From positions 333,131-397,130 of the forward strand of contig CAUYUJ010018493.1 of assembly GCA_963575745.1 (NCBI GenBank): a stretch of DNA of 64,000 nucleotides, given 5' to 3'. The notes under the pieces are model-generated. The model saw only the letters and a list, made by a program, of their open reading frames with translations, was not told the DNA's origin and made no database searches. The position numbers and the translations under genes were made by a program. Position 1 is the stretch's first letter; every line of letters begins with the position of its first letter. Shown here piece after piece: positions 1-10,036 of this stretch. The stretch comes from Prorocentrum cordatum (taxonomy: Eukaryota; Sar; Dinophyceae; Prorocentrales; Prorocentraceae).

Positions 1-264
1 CGCGGTAGCCCCAGTCCTGTTTATTCGGGCGAGCCTCGCCCCCATGTCTGACCGGGGGCGGCACTTGCGGACGGCCTGGGCCCAACAGGCTCTAAGCTGC
101 GTCGGCGGCCATGCCGCTCTTTCGCTCCGCTCAACCTGACTCTAGCTGGCGGCCCCACGTCACCGGCTTCCGCGTGGCTCCGTTGCTGCAGCGAGGGGTG
201 AGCAGTGCGTGGCGACCTGGGCCCTACACCGCTCGGCAGCCAAGCGGAGGCCTGCAACGGCATT

Positions 265-1272
265 CTAATGATGATCTGACTGCCCCACGCGAGGCTTCTT
301 GGAGGCGCGCCACTCCTCAATCGACTCGTTGATCTTGCGAACATGTCTCCAGAGGTCTACCTCAAATGCCTCCGCGTGTGCTGCGTTGCCGAGCTGCCCA
401 TGGAACTCTCGGAGCTCTTCTGCAGGGGCTAGCTTAGGATCGGGAAAGTCTGGAACGGTGCTCGGTCCGAGGTGCATCTGCCTGGCCTGGTGGCGGCGGC
501 ATGCCTGGCTGACGGGCACCTGCCTCCCCCGTCGCCGCGGCAGCCGCTGCAGAAGATTCCCCTTCCGGCCTCCTCCGCGACCCCAGCGCCTTGACCTCCT
601 CGAGCGTGGCAACGTCGCCAGCTGGAGCGATATAGCGCGCAATTGTGCTGGCCACGGCTCGCTCGACCCGAGCTGCGCGCGCAGCTTCTTCCGCTCTGCC
701 TCGAGGGTGCCTAATTGCGAACATGGGCTCCTGCACACCGACGATGGACTTGAGCGAACGATCCATCTCTTCCATCCTGGCCGTCTTCTGGGTCGCAGTG
801 GCGCCGGGTGTGGCCGCGAGGCGGCTGCCGCCATCGACCTCCGTGCTGCTGGTATCCGCCCCCTTGGACGCCCCTGAGGAGAGGCTGGCGATCTTGGCGC
901 TGGCCGCTGCCAGCTGCTGCTCCATCGCCGCCATCTTGGTACTAATCCACGGCGGTGCATCGGATGAGGCGTTCCCCTCTTCGTTTTTGACTGGCGATGG
1001 CTGCGGGCGGACGTGAGCGAATCTGGCCGACTTCGCAATCCCACACATCCCACACGCCACCTTGTCAGCAATCGTCCACTCGCGACGCCGCTGGGCGTGC
1101 CGACTGAGGGTCTTCGCATTGCCGCTGGGTGCCGTCCGCCAGCAGGTCCGAACGGGAATCGCGTTGGGCCACCTGGAGGGTGCCCCGATCCTGACCTGGG
1201 CGAACAAGCCGAATACACAAGAACTGGCCGCGGACCAGCGGTATCCACTTTGTCTTCTGCGGAACTCAAATC
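265..1272 (-). pseudogene. Frameshifted coding remnant downstream of a spliced-leader relic (possible retroelement ORF1)
   Basis: Reading leftwards from the spliced-leader relic, one frame stays open to about 434 and encodes a hydrophilic protein. A good first ATG is at 934 (MAAMEQQLAAASAKIASL...), followed by an Ala/Glu/Arg-rich stretch with coiled-coil character around 700-560. Near 490-590 the plausible reading moves to another frame, which ends at 265 with charged residues (FEVDLWRHVRKINESIEEW). A cysteine pair (CGMCG) lies upstream of the ATG at about 1,035. The sudden change of plausible frame suggests an indel in a dead copy. The layout (5' leader, coiled coil, basic C-terminus) resembles the first ORF of dinoflagellate LINE-like elements, but a retroposed host mRNA is equally possible. 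I do not recognise a specific family. Confidence 0.4.
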
Positions 1273-1293
1273 CTTGAGCCAAAACGGCCACGG
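1273..1293 (-). other. Dinoflagellate spliced-leader (DinoSL) relic 1
   Basis: On the minus strand these 21 bases match the canonical dinoflagellate spliced leader (CCGTAGCC-ATTTTGG-CTCAAG) at 19 positions. The two differences are A to G at leader positions 5 and 9. Trans-splicing adds the leader to mRNAs, so a genomic copy joined to a coding remnant marks a reverse-transcribed, reintegrated mRNA. The upstream side, in transcript sense, is a CTC tract ending CTCCTCATCCT. Confidence 0.75.
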
Positions 1294-1515
1294 CGAAGGA
1301 TGAGGAGGAGAAGGAAGAGGAGGAGGAGGAGGAGGAGGAGGAGGAGGAGGAGGAGGAGGAGGAGGAGGAAGGGGAGGAGAAGGAGGAGGGGGAGGACGAT
1401 GAGGAGGAAGAGGAGGAGGAAGGATGAGGAGAAGAAGGGAGGAAGGAGGAAAAAAGAGCACGGGGGAGGAAGAGGAGGAGGAGGAAGAGGAGGAGGAGCA
1501 AGAGGAGGAGGAGGA
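1294..1515. repeat. (GAG)n purine microsatellite
   Basis: A nearly pure GAG/GGA tract with AAG interruptions directly abuts spliced-leader relic 1. All six frames through it give poly-Glu, poly-Arg, poly-Gly, poly-Pro, poly-Ser or poly-Leu, so the long open frames here are artefacts of the repeat. Confidence 0.9.
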
Positions 1516-1939
1516 AAAGGAGGATGTGGAATGGGTAGCGGCGGGACATGGTCGCCGTCCAGGCCGCGCGGGATAGGCGTAGGGGTCCGCCAGCGGCACC
1601 AGCTCCCCCGATGGCCCGCGCCGCAGCAACCTGGCATCCTCCGGCCGCTCCTCGGGGGTGAAGGTCGGGCGGTCGCGGCGACGCTCCTGCTCTGGGTACA
1701 CGCCGGTCGGAGGAAGCAGTCAAAAACATGCCGCAGGCAGGCGGATGAAGTAGATTGGGTTCAGGCCCTTCCAGATAGCCACAAGACGCAGCAGAACCAT
1801 CCCGATTCTTCTTGAGGTAGGAGGGCGCTTGAAGTAGATTGGGATCTGGGGGTCCCAAAAATACCAACGTTCAACGACTGGCGTGTAATCCTTCGCCTCG
1901 TGTTGGTCCCCCTCCTCGTTGACCGCCATTTCCCACAGG

Positions 1940-2095
1940 CTTGCGCCCAAGACCCCCAACACGCCCCCGGAGGGCCCCCAAGACGCCACTGAAAGGCCCC
2001 AGAGAACCCCCAAGAGGTCTCCCTGAGGTCCACCAGCAGGCCACCAGGGGCATCCCCAACGGACCTAAACGGCGACCCGATGGGCCTTCAGTGGG
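1940..2095. repeat. Short copy of the CCCAAGAGGCCC-type degenerate repeat
   Basis: A run of variants of GGCCCCCAAGAGGCCC resembles the interior of the larger elements at 20.69 and 30.53 kb. No flanking parts of those elements are visible, so this is a fragment or an independent expansion. Confidence 0.5.
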
Positions 2096-2254
2096 CCTCC
2101 AATCTGCGTGTCTAGCTCCACCACCTTCCCGCTGCGCTGCTGCGCTGGCGCGGAGGCGGTGTTTGTCGCGGGCAGGCGGGTATGTAGACGCACATCAATT
2201 TCTTCAGAAAGAGGGAAAGCGAAACGAGGATGGAACGACGTAGAGAAAGGGGAG

Positions 2255-2306
2255 AGGAGGAGGAGGAGGAGGAGGAGGAGGAGGAGGAGGAGGAGGAGGA
2301 GGAAGA
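2255..2306. repeat. (GAG)n microsatellite
   Basis: About 50 bases of uninterrupted GAG, followed by GA-rich sequence. No coding signal. Confidence 0.9.
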
Positions 2307-2599
2307 GGCAAACGGGGAGAGGAAGAGGAAATGGGGGAAGGGGATCATGAAGGTGAGGAGGATGAGAAACACAACAGGAATAACCATCTGGCTTCCTTGG
2401 CTTCCTTCCTCGCTCTGCTCCCTCCTCCGTTATCCTCCTCCTGATCCTGCGAACGCAAGCGCCGTCTGTGACCCACGCACACACACACAAACGCTGACCA
2501 TCATGAGCAGCGCAACGAAAGACACACTGAACCGCGACGAAAGAGCAACCGCCCCGCGAATACGCCACCTCAAGCAGCCCGCAGCGCAATTACCTGGTC

Positions 2600-3555
2600 A
2601 GCTCGCGCTCCTCATCCCCCTCCTACTGCCTCGGAATGCGAAGTCTACCAAATTCTAGCAGACACATATCTGGGGTCTATGCCACATACACTCTCACTTT
2701 CTAGCCACAAGCGTCTATGGACACATTCGGGGTCGGTACGTACATAGAGAGAGATGCGGGGCGGATGCGTCTGTAGACAACGCGGCCATGGCGCTCTACG
2801 CAACACACGGTCGGAGAAAGAGTAAATCCGTCCAAGGTATGTTCCTGCTGTAGAACAAGTCCGACACGGTACTCCGCCCCCCTGCGGATCTTCCGCATCC
2901 TTCTTTTCATCTGAGGGGGGACGTTCGGTGATACATACTAAGACGACCCCTAACCCTTTGGGACGGGACCTAAATTAGCAACAACATTGGGGATAAAGGA
3001 TCTGTTCTGCAGATGGTTCAAGCCAATCCGTGAAGAATTATTATCCCTAATGCAAAGACGGGGACCTCAATGAGGCCACGCCTTCAATATGTTTTTGGGG
3101 TTAGGGCGCTCATTCTCGATGATGGTACTCTAACTCCACCCCGCTCTTCCTCATCCTTCTTCTCCTCTGAGGGCGAAGCGCCAGGTGGGTTCGGGGGGGA
3201 AACCATCGACCTGCAATCGGCGATACACCGCCGATGCATCGGCGACAAACCCCGATGGCGAGTTTATCGTGCGGGCGGGCCATCGGGCACCTGTCGGCAA
3301 CGACTTGGCGTTTAGGGCTCCGTTCCGTATTTTTTTGGTATACCATACCCTCCCCACCCCAGTCATATTCCACCCCACGGAGCCACGTTCAGTACACAAA
3401 GACCACGCCCCAGGAAGGGAATGTTGTATACCAACCCACGACCAGGACCCTCTCACACCCCCCATGGCTTTTGGGCATAATTTGCAACCTTTTCAGGCGG
3501 ATCAATGCACCCCCCCGTGAGCCTACCCCCCTAACGTTGCTACTGACCTTCCGCC
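2600..3555. other. Unassigned sequence, no gene seen
   Basis: Lower GC than its surroundings and no open frame with protein-like composition. The only notable motif is GATGCATCGGCGA near 3,230, which recurs at 24,545-24,710. Confidence 0.5.
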
Positions 3556-3559
3556 ACTT

Positions 3560-3700
3560 GGTTTTCGGCACATATCTAAAGCTCCCAACGGCCTTTCGGG
3601 ACGATCCGGGCACCCCTGGGACGCTGCTGCTGAATAGCATCCCGAGCCTGTAAAACCGCCGACGCCCATCGAAACCTACGAAAACCTGGGAACTCGAACC
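3560..3700 (-). repeat. Dispersed repeat family R1, copy 1
   Basis: Shares the core AGCATCCCGAG followed by a (G/T)GNAAAACCG block, preceded by GGGCACCCC(T/C)GG, with 9,300-9,450 and 50,600-50,740. On the minus strand all three copies keep a reading frame containing RDA-(I/L/Y)-Q, here VLQARDAIQQQ. The family may therefore derive from a coding exon. Confidence 0.5.
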
Positions 3701-3884
3701 TCCCATTCCTCATGGTCCCCCCTCCCCGTGATTGAGGGGGAGAGGGGCCGGCGGCTCCTTTCCGTGCATCGGGGGCCGACGGCGAACCCTGCCGAAGTGC
3801 AGGACGGGTGACAGGTCGAAGTGGCCAGGGGCGGAGTCGACCAGTGCGCGCAGGGTACGCTCGCGGTCCTGCCTGGCAGCAGCG

Positions 3885-3955
3885 GGAGGAGGAGGACGAG
3901 GAGGAGAAGGATGAGCAGGAGCAGGAGAAGGAGGAGGAGGAGGAGCAGGAGAGAG
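3885..3955. repeat. GAG/GCAGGA microsatellite
   Basis: GAG repeats interrupted by GCAGGA just left of duplicated unit 1. The same order, GAG tract beside the duplicated flank, occurs around unit 2. Confidence 0.8.
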
Positions 3956-3984
3956 GCAAGTTATGGCGTTCCCTCATCTAGCAT

Positions 3985-4700
3985 CCTAGCCTGCCCTCCC
4001 ATCCCTTCCCATTGAGCTGAGATTCCTCTATGCGCGGACGCGTGTCACAGTCGACCTGGAACTCCTTAACTAACCAAAGAACACTAATAGCAGCAATGGT
4101 GACCTGTGGGCCCCATGGGGCAAGTGGGAACTGTTGGACTTGTGCGATCTGTGGGACCTGTGTATCCTGCGAGATATTTGTGGCCTGTGGGGTATGTGGG
4201 ACCTGGGGCAGGTGGGAATTGCGGACATGTGGACCTGTGGGACCTGCGGGACTCGTGGAACCTGTGCGACCTGGGGGGCCTGTATGGCCTGTGAGGGCCT
4301 GTGAACCCTGCGACACCTGTGGGACTTGTGTGACCTGCTGGACCAGCTGCGACACCTGTACGACCTGCGAGACCTGCAAGACCTGGGACCTGTGGCACCG
4401 GCGGGACCTGTGGGACCTGTCGGACCTGTGGTACTTGCGAGACCTGCGACACCTGTGGGATCTGTCAGACCTAAGGTACCTGAGGGACGACCTACGACAC
4501 CTGTGGGTCCTGTAAAAACCTGCGGAATCAATGGGACGTGCGAGACATGTGGGATCTAGACAAATGGTCCACGCTTGGGCGAGAACGCCATGTTGAACGA
4601 CAGGAGCACAACGCCAATCCAACAATCCAGGCTCACGCTGCAGCGGGAACACTATTTTGGAACACCGGAAACAATCGGGTTGTTCTTCTAGTCGTTTCAG
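3985..4700. repeat. Diverged direct duplication, unit 1
   Basis: The left flank (CCCTTCCCATTG, then GCGGACGC, then CGACCTGGAACT) and right flank (GAACGACAGGAGCACAACGCC, then AACAATCGG) both recur in unit 2 at 4,865-5,320, at roughly 70-75% identity by eye. The middle of this unit is a GGACCTGTG minisatellite, whereas unit 2 carries a GAG microsatellite in the equivalent place. Confidence 0.6.
4100..4560. repeat. GGACCTGTG minisatellite
   Basis: About 50 imperfect copies of a 9-base unit (GGACCTGTG, CGACCTGCG, GGACCTGCG). Because 9 is a multiple of 3, every frame is open. The minus strand reads as Gly-X-Pro triplets and mimics collagen. Confidence 0.9.
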
Positions 4701-4719
4701 AAACGACTAGAAAAACAAC
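4680..4719. other. Perfect-stem hairpin
   Basis: An inverted repeat with arms GTTGTT-C-TTCTAGTCGTTTC and GAAACGACTAGAA-A-AACAAC and almost no loop. It sits at the right edge of duplicated unit 1 and has no counterpart in unit 2. It could be the relic of a small foldback insertion. Confidence 0.7.
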
Positions 4720-4864
4720 ATGTTATGAATTCATGTGCACTGGCAAACAGAACGCGGAAAAGGGCGGGACCGCTCCCGAGACAACATTCAGGGAAGAGAG
4801 GAGAGTAGAACTCATAGAGTTAGTTCCAGGGAGGCTAGCAAGGTGAGCTCACTTCATATCTGAA

Positions 4865-5320
4865 ATCCGATCCCTTCATCCAACCCTTCCCATTGCGCTG
4901 CGGTGTATGTATCTGCGGACGCATGTCATAACCGACCCGGAACTGGATGAGGAAGAGGAGGAGGAGGAGGAGGAGGAGGAGCAGGAGGAGGAGGAGGAAG
5001 AGAAGGAGGAGGAGGACGAGGCGGCGGGGGAGCAGGAGGATGAGCAGGAGGAAAAGGAGGAGGACGAGGAACGAGGGAGACGAGGACGAACAGCAACAGC
5101 AGCAGCAGGGACTGGAGTGGAAGGAGGGGGAGGAGAAGGAGGACCAGGGGAAGGTGGAGGAGAGGAAATGAGGGTGGCGACGACCAGGGCCACTCGGACC
5201 CAGAAAAGTGTGCCGCGCTGCGGCGAGAGCGCTATTCTGAACGACAGGAGCACAGCGCCGCTCGGAAAATGAGGTCCATGCTAAAGCGGGGGCACCTCTT
5301 GAAAGACAAAAAACAATCGG
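4865..5320. repeat. Diverged direct duplication, unit 2
   Basis: The flanks match unit 1 (3,985-4,700), including GAACGACAGGAGCACAGCGCC at about 5,237 and AACAATCGG at about 5,310. The centre holds GAG/GCAGGAG repeats at 4,945-5,170 with a short CAG run near 5,095. Confidence 0.6.
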
Positions 5321-5594
5321 CTAGTGACGAAACGTAATTAAGAGAAACACAACCTTTGAAACCCGCTTGTAAAAACGCAGGGCGCGCGGAGGGCCGAACA
5401 TCTCCCGCATGTAACCAATTGAGAGGCGAATCATATTCATACGGTGCATTTCTAGGGATGAAGAGAAATAGGAGGAGGCGGGGGAGGAGGAATATCAATA
5501 TCTGTAGTCTCCAAACAAGTGTGCCGATAGAAATCCTGACCCCAGCCCTACGAAAACTGGTGTCCCGTACCCCCGTTGGGTTTGTCCTCGCGCG

Positions 5595-5850
5595 GCCAAA
5601 CTATCCGCATGGTGTCCTGTGTGAAAGCACGGTTTTCTTTCGTATCCGCATCGCTTGCTCTATCTGAACATTGTTTTCCGCTGCTACCCGCATGGCCTCC
5701 TCTGTAACCGCATGTTTCCGTCTGCTATTCCGACGGCTCCCTGTCGTTATTCCAATTGCGTCCCCGCGATTGTCCAGCACATGTCGAATGTATCCGCATG
5801 GTTTCCTCGGGTGCCCACATGACTTCATTTTTGCCCGAACGGCTTTCAAA
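5595..5850. repeat. Cryptic tandem array with a period of about 42 bp
   Basis: The motif TATCCGCATGG recurs at 41-42-base steps, with TTTTC(C/T)(G/T)(C/T)T(G/T)C at the end of each unit. About six degenerate units are visible. No reading frame persists. The period is close to that of the arrays at 16.5 and 18.4 kb, though the sequence differs. Confidence 0.6.
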
Positions 5851-5859
5851 CGTCAGACT

Positions 5860-6890
5860 CAAAAAAGGACGGTATGACATATTGATGTAAAGAAGAGTGG
5901 ATGGGTCGGCTGGGGCAGCACACAACTAAGAATGCAATAGGGAGGAGTGAGGTAATAATCTGGTGTCAGAAGGGGTGGTATCGACATAGATAGAAGAAAC
6001 CCCCACCCGGAAATCGGTTTCGGTTTCGGTTTCGCGTCGTGCGTGCGAGGGCAGGCATTGTGGGCGAGCGCGGGACATGATTCCAATGTTGCTAAGGCGG
6101 AACAGAACAATTGTCCGAACCTCCCCTTGTGGGCGGGGTGGTGGCCGGAGTGTCCCGCCATGGTGTCCCATCGGTGTCCCGTCGGTAGCACTAATTACGG
6201 GGGGGGAAAAGGGGAGGAGCGCTACGTTATGGGGTTGGGGTGAAAGGGGGGCACAACATGCGTCAGGGCCCCGAGGGTTGCTTCTGTTTATATATATATA
6301 TAAAGATACAATATACAACAAAACGCGCTCCATGGCCCGCGGAGCCCATGCCCCATGACACAGGCCCTGCGCGGATAGCGGACAACAAATCGCGTTTATC
6401 GCCGCACCCGCTTCTGACTACAATTCGGGCCTGCAGCGGGAGGAGGAGGAGGAGAAGGAGAATGAGGATGGTCATGCTCATGGTCATCCACATAAAAGGG
6501 TCAACGTCAACACCTACGAAAGAGATGCGCGCGCAACTAGCAAAATCCCATGTGATTGGATTATACCGGAACCCCAGACTTCTCACGGGGCAGGCAGGGG
6601 GCATACCCCTGAGCTCAAGGGGGCGAACCCAGAGGTGGCCCCATAAGAGAGGCTCGCTGAATCAGGCGAGTCCCGACGGATCAGTGCGATGGGAAAAGCT
6701 GCTGGCCTTTTCGCGTGCCCCCTCTGGGGGGCGCGCTGGCGATCAGGGTTCCCGAGTCGGGGGTTTCCCTGAACCCCATCCATCACTTGTGAGACAGAGC
6801 TCCTGCGCTCCCGGACGCCCGCCCCTCCTCCGCCACCCCCGCCTCCACAGAAACCCCAGCATTGAGAGATGTCCTCGCTCGTGCTCTCCA
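5860..6890. other. Unassigned sequence, no gene seen
   Basis: Contains a TTTCGG run near 6,020, a short TA repeat at 6,288-6,303 and a GGAGGAGGA tract near 6,440. No frame shows protein-like composition. Confidence 0.5.
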
Positions 6891-6907
6891 CTTACTACGC
6901 CGCGACA

Positions 6908-6962
6908 AATGCTTCCCGCGCCAAACGCGCTCAGATTCCACTTCCCGCGCCAAACGCGCTCA
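6908..6962. repeat. Short tandem repeat of about 30 bp
   Basis: CTTCCCGCGCCAAACGCGCT occurs twice in direct tandem, about 30 bases apart. Confidence 0.8.
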
Positions 6963-7589
6963 AGAATGCTATACTTCCGCTCTCTCCGTCCTCTGCAAGG
7001 TCACACCTATCCCAGAAAATCTGGGGATACATGCGGCACGCGCAGACGATTGAACGAGGACGAGACTTCCCCATTCTGCAAGAGCGTAACCTTCACGGGG
7101 TAGCAGTTGTGTATTTGTCTCCCCGTGGCAATAACTCCACCAACGCTTTCCCGTCCCCGGAGAGCGAGCACCACTTCTGCCAAAAACGCACTGCGCCGCT
7201 GGAAGCCAAGTGGGCCCGTAATTCATCCGCCGGGCCAAAAAAAACAATGGCCAATACTGTTCCAACTCATGTGAAAAATGCCGTCCGCTGTTCGTCCGTT
7301 GCGCTTCCGTGTCCTCTTTTCTATGACGAACCCTTCAACAACTGTGTCATCCACCACTAAGAGGTCCCAGGGAACCCCGTTGGGTAATGTTGCTGGCCTC
7401 TTTGCCTCAGCTTCCTGATCCTTCTCCACACCCTCCGAACCTGCACAATTCTTCTGCGACGCAAGAAATCCTAATGCTTCATTGCGCTCTCCAATGGACA
7501 TCCCCCTTATCCATGCGTAACGTTTGCAAGACACTATTCGCGTTTCCTTCGTTGGTCGCTGTGTGACGGAAGAATTCCAGAAGCGTTGC

Positions 7590-8260
7590 GATATCAGTGC
7601 CATCGTTGAGGGAAGCTCGTGGTCGGCACCAGACGGTGGCCTCTGAACCTCGGGGGTTTCGCCGTCCCAGGCCTTCCCGATTCGGTGGCGAACAGACGTG
7701 TCGATCTCCTGGGTCAACCTTTCCACAATTTTGTGGTGGCCTCCACCTTTTCCAGATTTCTTCTCGTCCGTGTCCCCTCGAGTTCATGGGTCTCCGAGGT
7801 CCATCGTCGGCAGAGGCCAATGACCTCCGAACCTCGGGGCCTCCATCTTCCCTCTTTGTCGCCTTTCTCGTTTGCATTGCGGCGGCCAAGGACTCTTGTC
7901 CTCTTACAGAGCGGCCATGGGCGTTCGAGGTCCGTCTTTGCGAAAGCCAGGTGGCCTCAGAACCTCTGGGCCTCCATCTTCCCTGTGGCTTTCGTCGTTC
8001 GACTTATCTTGCCGACAAGCAAACGAATGCAGAGCTGGGCCAGCGGGATCCACTGCCGCAATTGATTTCCCGTCGCCAACATCATTTTCCAAAACAAATC
8101 GCATGTTTCTTTGACCTCTCACTTACTGCAGGGCCAAGCTCCTGGCGAAGTTGTTCCCAAGGCCCTCAGTCGTTCATGGGTTTTCGAAACTCTGCATTGG
8201 CACCCTCCGGTTGCCTCCGAAGCTCGGGGCCTCCATCTTCCCTCTGGCAACTGCTGTCTA
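7590..8260. repeat. Four-copy direct repeat with CCTCCATCTTCCCT core
   Basis: The block (G/T)(G/A)CCTC(C/T)GAACCTCGGGG, usually followed by CCTCCATCTTCCCTCT, starts at about 7,638, 7,822, 7,953 and 8,212. A second shared block, TTCATGGGTNTNCGA, precedes some copies. Spacings of about 130, 184 and 259 suggest units of roughly 130 bp with one copy eroded. The function is unknown. Confidence 0.6.
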
Positions 8261-8349
8261 GCGACGGCACTTGATGAACAAATAGTTCGCACGTGGCACT
8301 CCTAACCCTCACTCCGTCGGAGCTCAGATTGCCTGGGCCTCCAACGCCG

Positions 8350-9295
8350 GCTAGAAGGAGGATGAGGAGGAAGAGGAAATGGAGGATAAGGCGGAGGAAG
8401 GAAGGATGTGGATGGGGGGAAGAGATGAGGGGGCGTGAAGAGGGGGAGAAACAAGAAAAGTATATTCCTGGATACTCCTGGCCGCAATGCAGCAACAACA
8501 GAGGCAGCAAGGCAAGGCCCACGTGGCCTGGAAAGAAACCGCGCAAAACACGTGCAACTCTTCATACCCGTTTTTGGAGGTAGGAAGAAAACGCTCCACC
8601 GAACTAAACTGTCACACAGACTTGTCCCGTCGCAAATGGCGCGTCATGGAACAGAAACCGTGAATGGACGACGTTCGGGCGACGTCGCGGCAACACGACG
8701 TATGGCATCGGTTCAGAACCCACTCGCCCATATGGGACACTGATTCCGAGGCTGTGGATGGCACAGCAAGGTTCCCCAAACAATCCACCAATCTTTAAAC
8801 ACGGCAACTTCAACTGGGTCCGGCTTGGGGCCGGCAACGTGGGCATCGGCGAGGGTCACGGTTAGAAACTCAAGCCCCGCACCAAACACAAAACCGTGCG
8901 CTCTTGGCCCCCACTCGGTAAAGCTGGAGAAAAACATCAAGTGCCAAATCCAAACTGGGCGCGGCGACGAGTTCGGCCGTCTGCGTGGTGAGGCACGGCC
9001 GCCCCGCGAACAACAGATCAACCGCTCACCCCCGCAGGACGCACGCAACACTTGTCCCCGCCGTGGGGGGCTGGCTTACCGACCACGGCAAGAGCAAGTG
9101 TGATGTGCGTACTGCTGACGTGTGCGTGTGTGGCGGGAGGGAAAAGGAGGGGGAGGAGAAGGGGGAAGAAGCGCGAATGCTACGAGAATCGATCACCCAA
9201 GTCTGCCGAACGTCAAAACAGGCGGAAACATGGACGAGGATGAGGACCAGAAGGGGGCCATGGGATCTGGGGCGACCTCATGGCCCCTTGCCATC
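8350..9295. other. Unassigned sequence with a GA-rich start, no gene seen
   Basis: Begins with GGAGGATGAGGAGG (8,356-8,372), beside a GGCTA that weakly recalls the leader-GAG junctions at 1.27 and 28.0 kb. The remainder has no convincing coding frame. Confidence 0.45.
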
Positions 9296-9299
9296 ACCT

Positions 9300-9455
9300 C
9301 CCTGGTGGTTTTCGGGTCGGGTGGTTACTCAGGCCTCTAACAACCATTCGGGATAATCGGGGCACCCCCAGAACGCTCTCGGCGAGGCGTAACTGCTGGA
9401 GAGCATCCCGAGGCCGGAAAACCGTAGACCTCGAGCCTCGGACGCCATATCCTCC
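9300..9455 (-). repeat. Dispersed repeat family R1, copy 2
   Basis: Contains GGTTTTCGGG, then CTCTCGGCGAGGC, then GAGCATCCCGAGGC. The minus-strand frame reads VFRPRDALQQLRLAES. The copy at 50.6 kb reads AFQPRDAYQKLCLAES, matching at 11 of 16 residues over that core. The conserved frame suggests a coding origin. Confidence 0.55.
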
Positions 9456-9564
9456 CCGCCTGGTCATCCACCCCCCGCCCTCGCCAGACAGGCGCGTTCC
9501 ACTACTCTCAAAGCACCTGCTCGCAAATGGCCTGGACCCGCCGCGTGGGAGTCTTTGGCCCAAC

Positions 9565-9790
9565 ACATCGGGGAAAGGGTTGTTGCTCAAGACTCGGAGA
9601 TGGACAGACCCCCCTTTAGTAAAACGTGATTTAGTGAAAACGACCTGAGGCCCAAACCTGGCGGGCGCAAGCCTGGAAAATAGCGGCCGCGGCGCCCTCT
9701 CGAGAACCGAAAACGGACAATTCACTAATCGACGTGTCACTGTTGGGGGTTCTGTCCACCCCCGAGGGGAAAGGGTTGTTGCTCAAGACG
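9565..9790. repeat. Direct repeat pair about 195 bp apart
   Basis: GGGGAAAGGGTTGTTGCTCA followed by AGAC occurs at about 9,570 and 9,766. The sequence between the copies is GC-rich and unassigned. Confidence 0.75.
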
Positions 9791-10036
9791 CCTGCGCGTA
9801 GGCACTTGGCGAGTAGCGGAACGCGCTCGGTGACCTGCACGCCCCCGGGGGGCGACCCGGCTGCCTCTCGCGCTGCCGGCGCAGCTCGTGCGGCGGGGGC
9901 AGCGGCCGCAGGTCGAAGCCGCCGCCGTCCAGGGCGCGCGCGAAGCAGGGCCTCGGCGGCTGCCCGCGGCGCGCTGCCGCGGGGGTTGGCGCGGGGGGGC
10001 GGCCGCCCGAGTTTGGGCAAGAATGAAAGTGGGGCA

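Noticed and set aside
1266-1867. Long Ser/Pro/Leu-rich or Arg/Glu-rich proteins across GAG tracts (also at 2.2, 5.0, 14.6, 22.1, 28.0, 44.2, 45.5 and 51.2 kb)
   Set aside because: Triplet microsatellites keep every frame open; there is no unique coding sequence in them.
4070-4531. Collagen-like protein (Gly-X-Pro triplets) on the minus strand
   Set aside because: Entirely produced by a 9-base GGACCTGTG minisatellite; all frames are open and no unique coding sequence flanks it.
7223-7726. Minus-strand frame of 167 codons with fairly normal composition
   Set aside because: Overlaps a non-coding direct repeat at its upstream end, has no recognised motif, leader relic or splice context; too weak to call.
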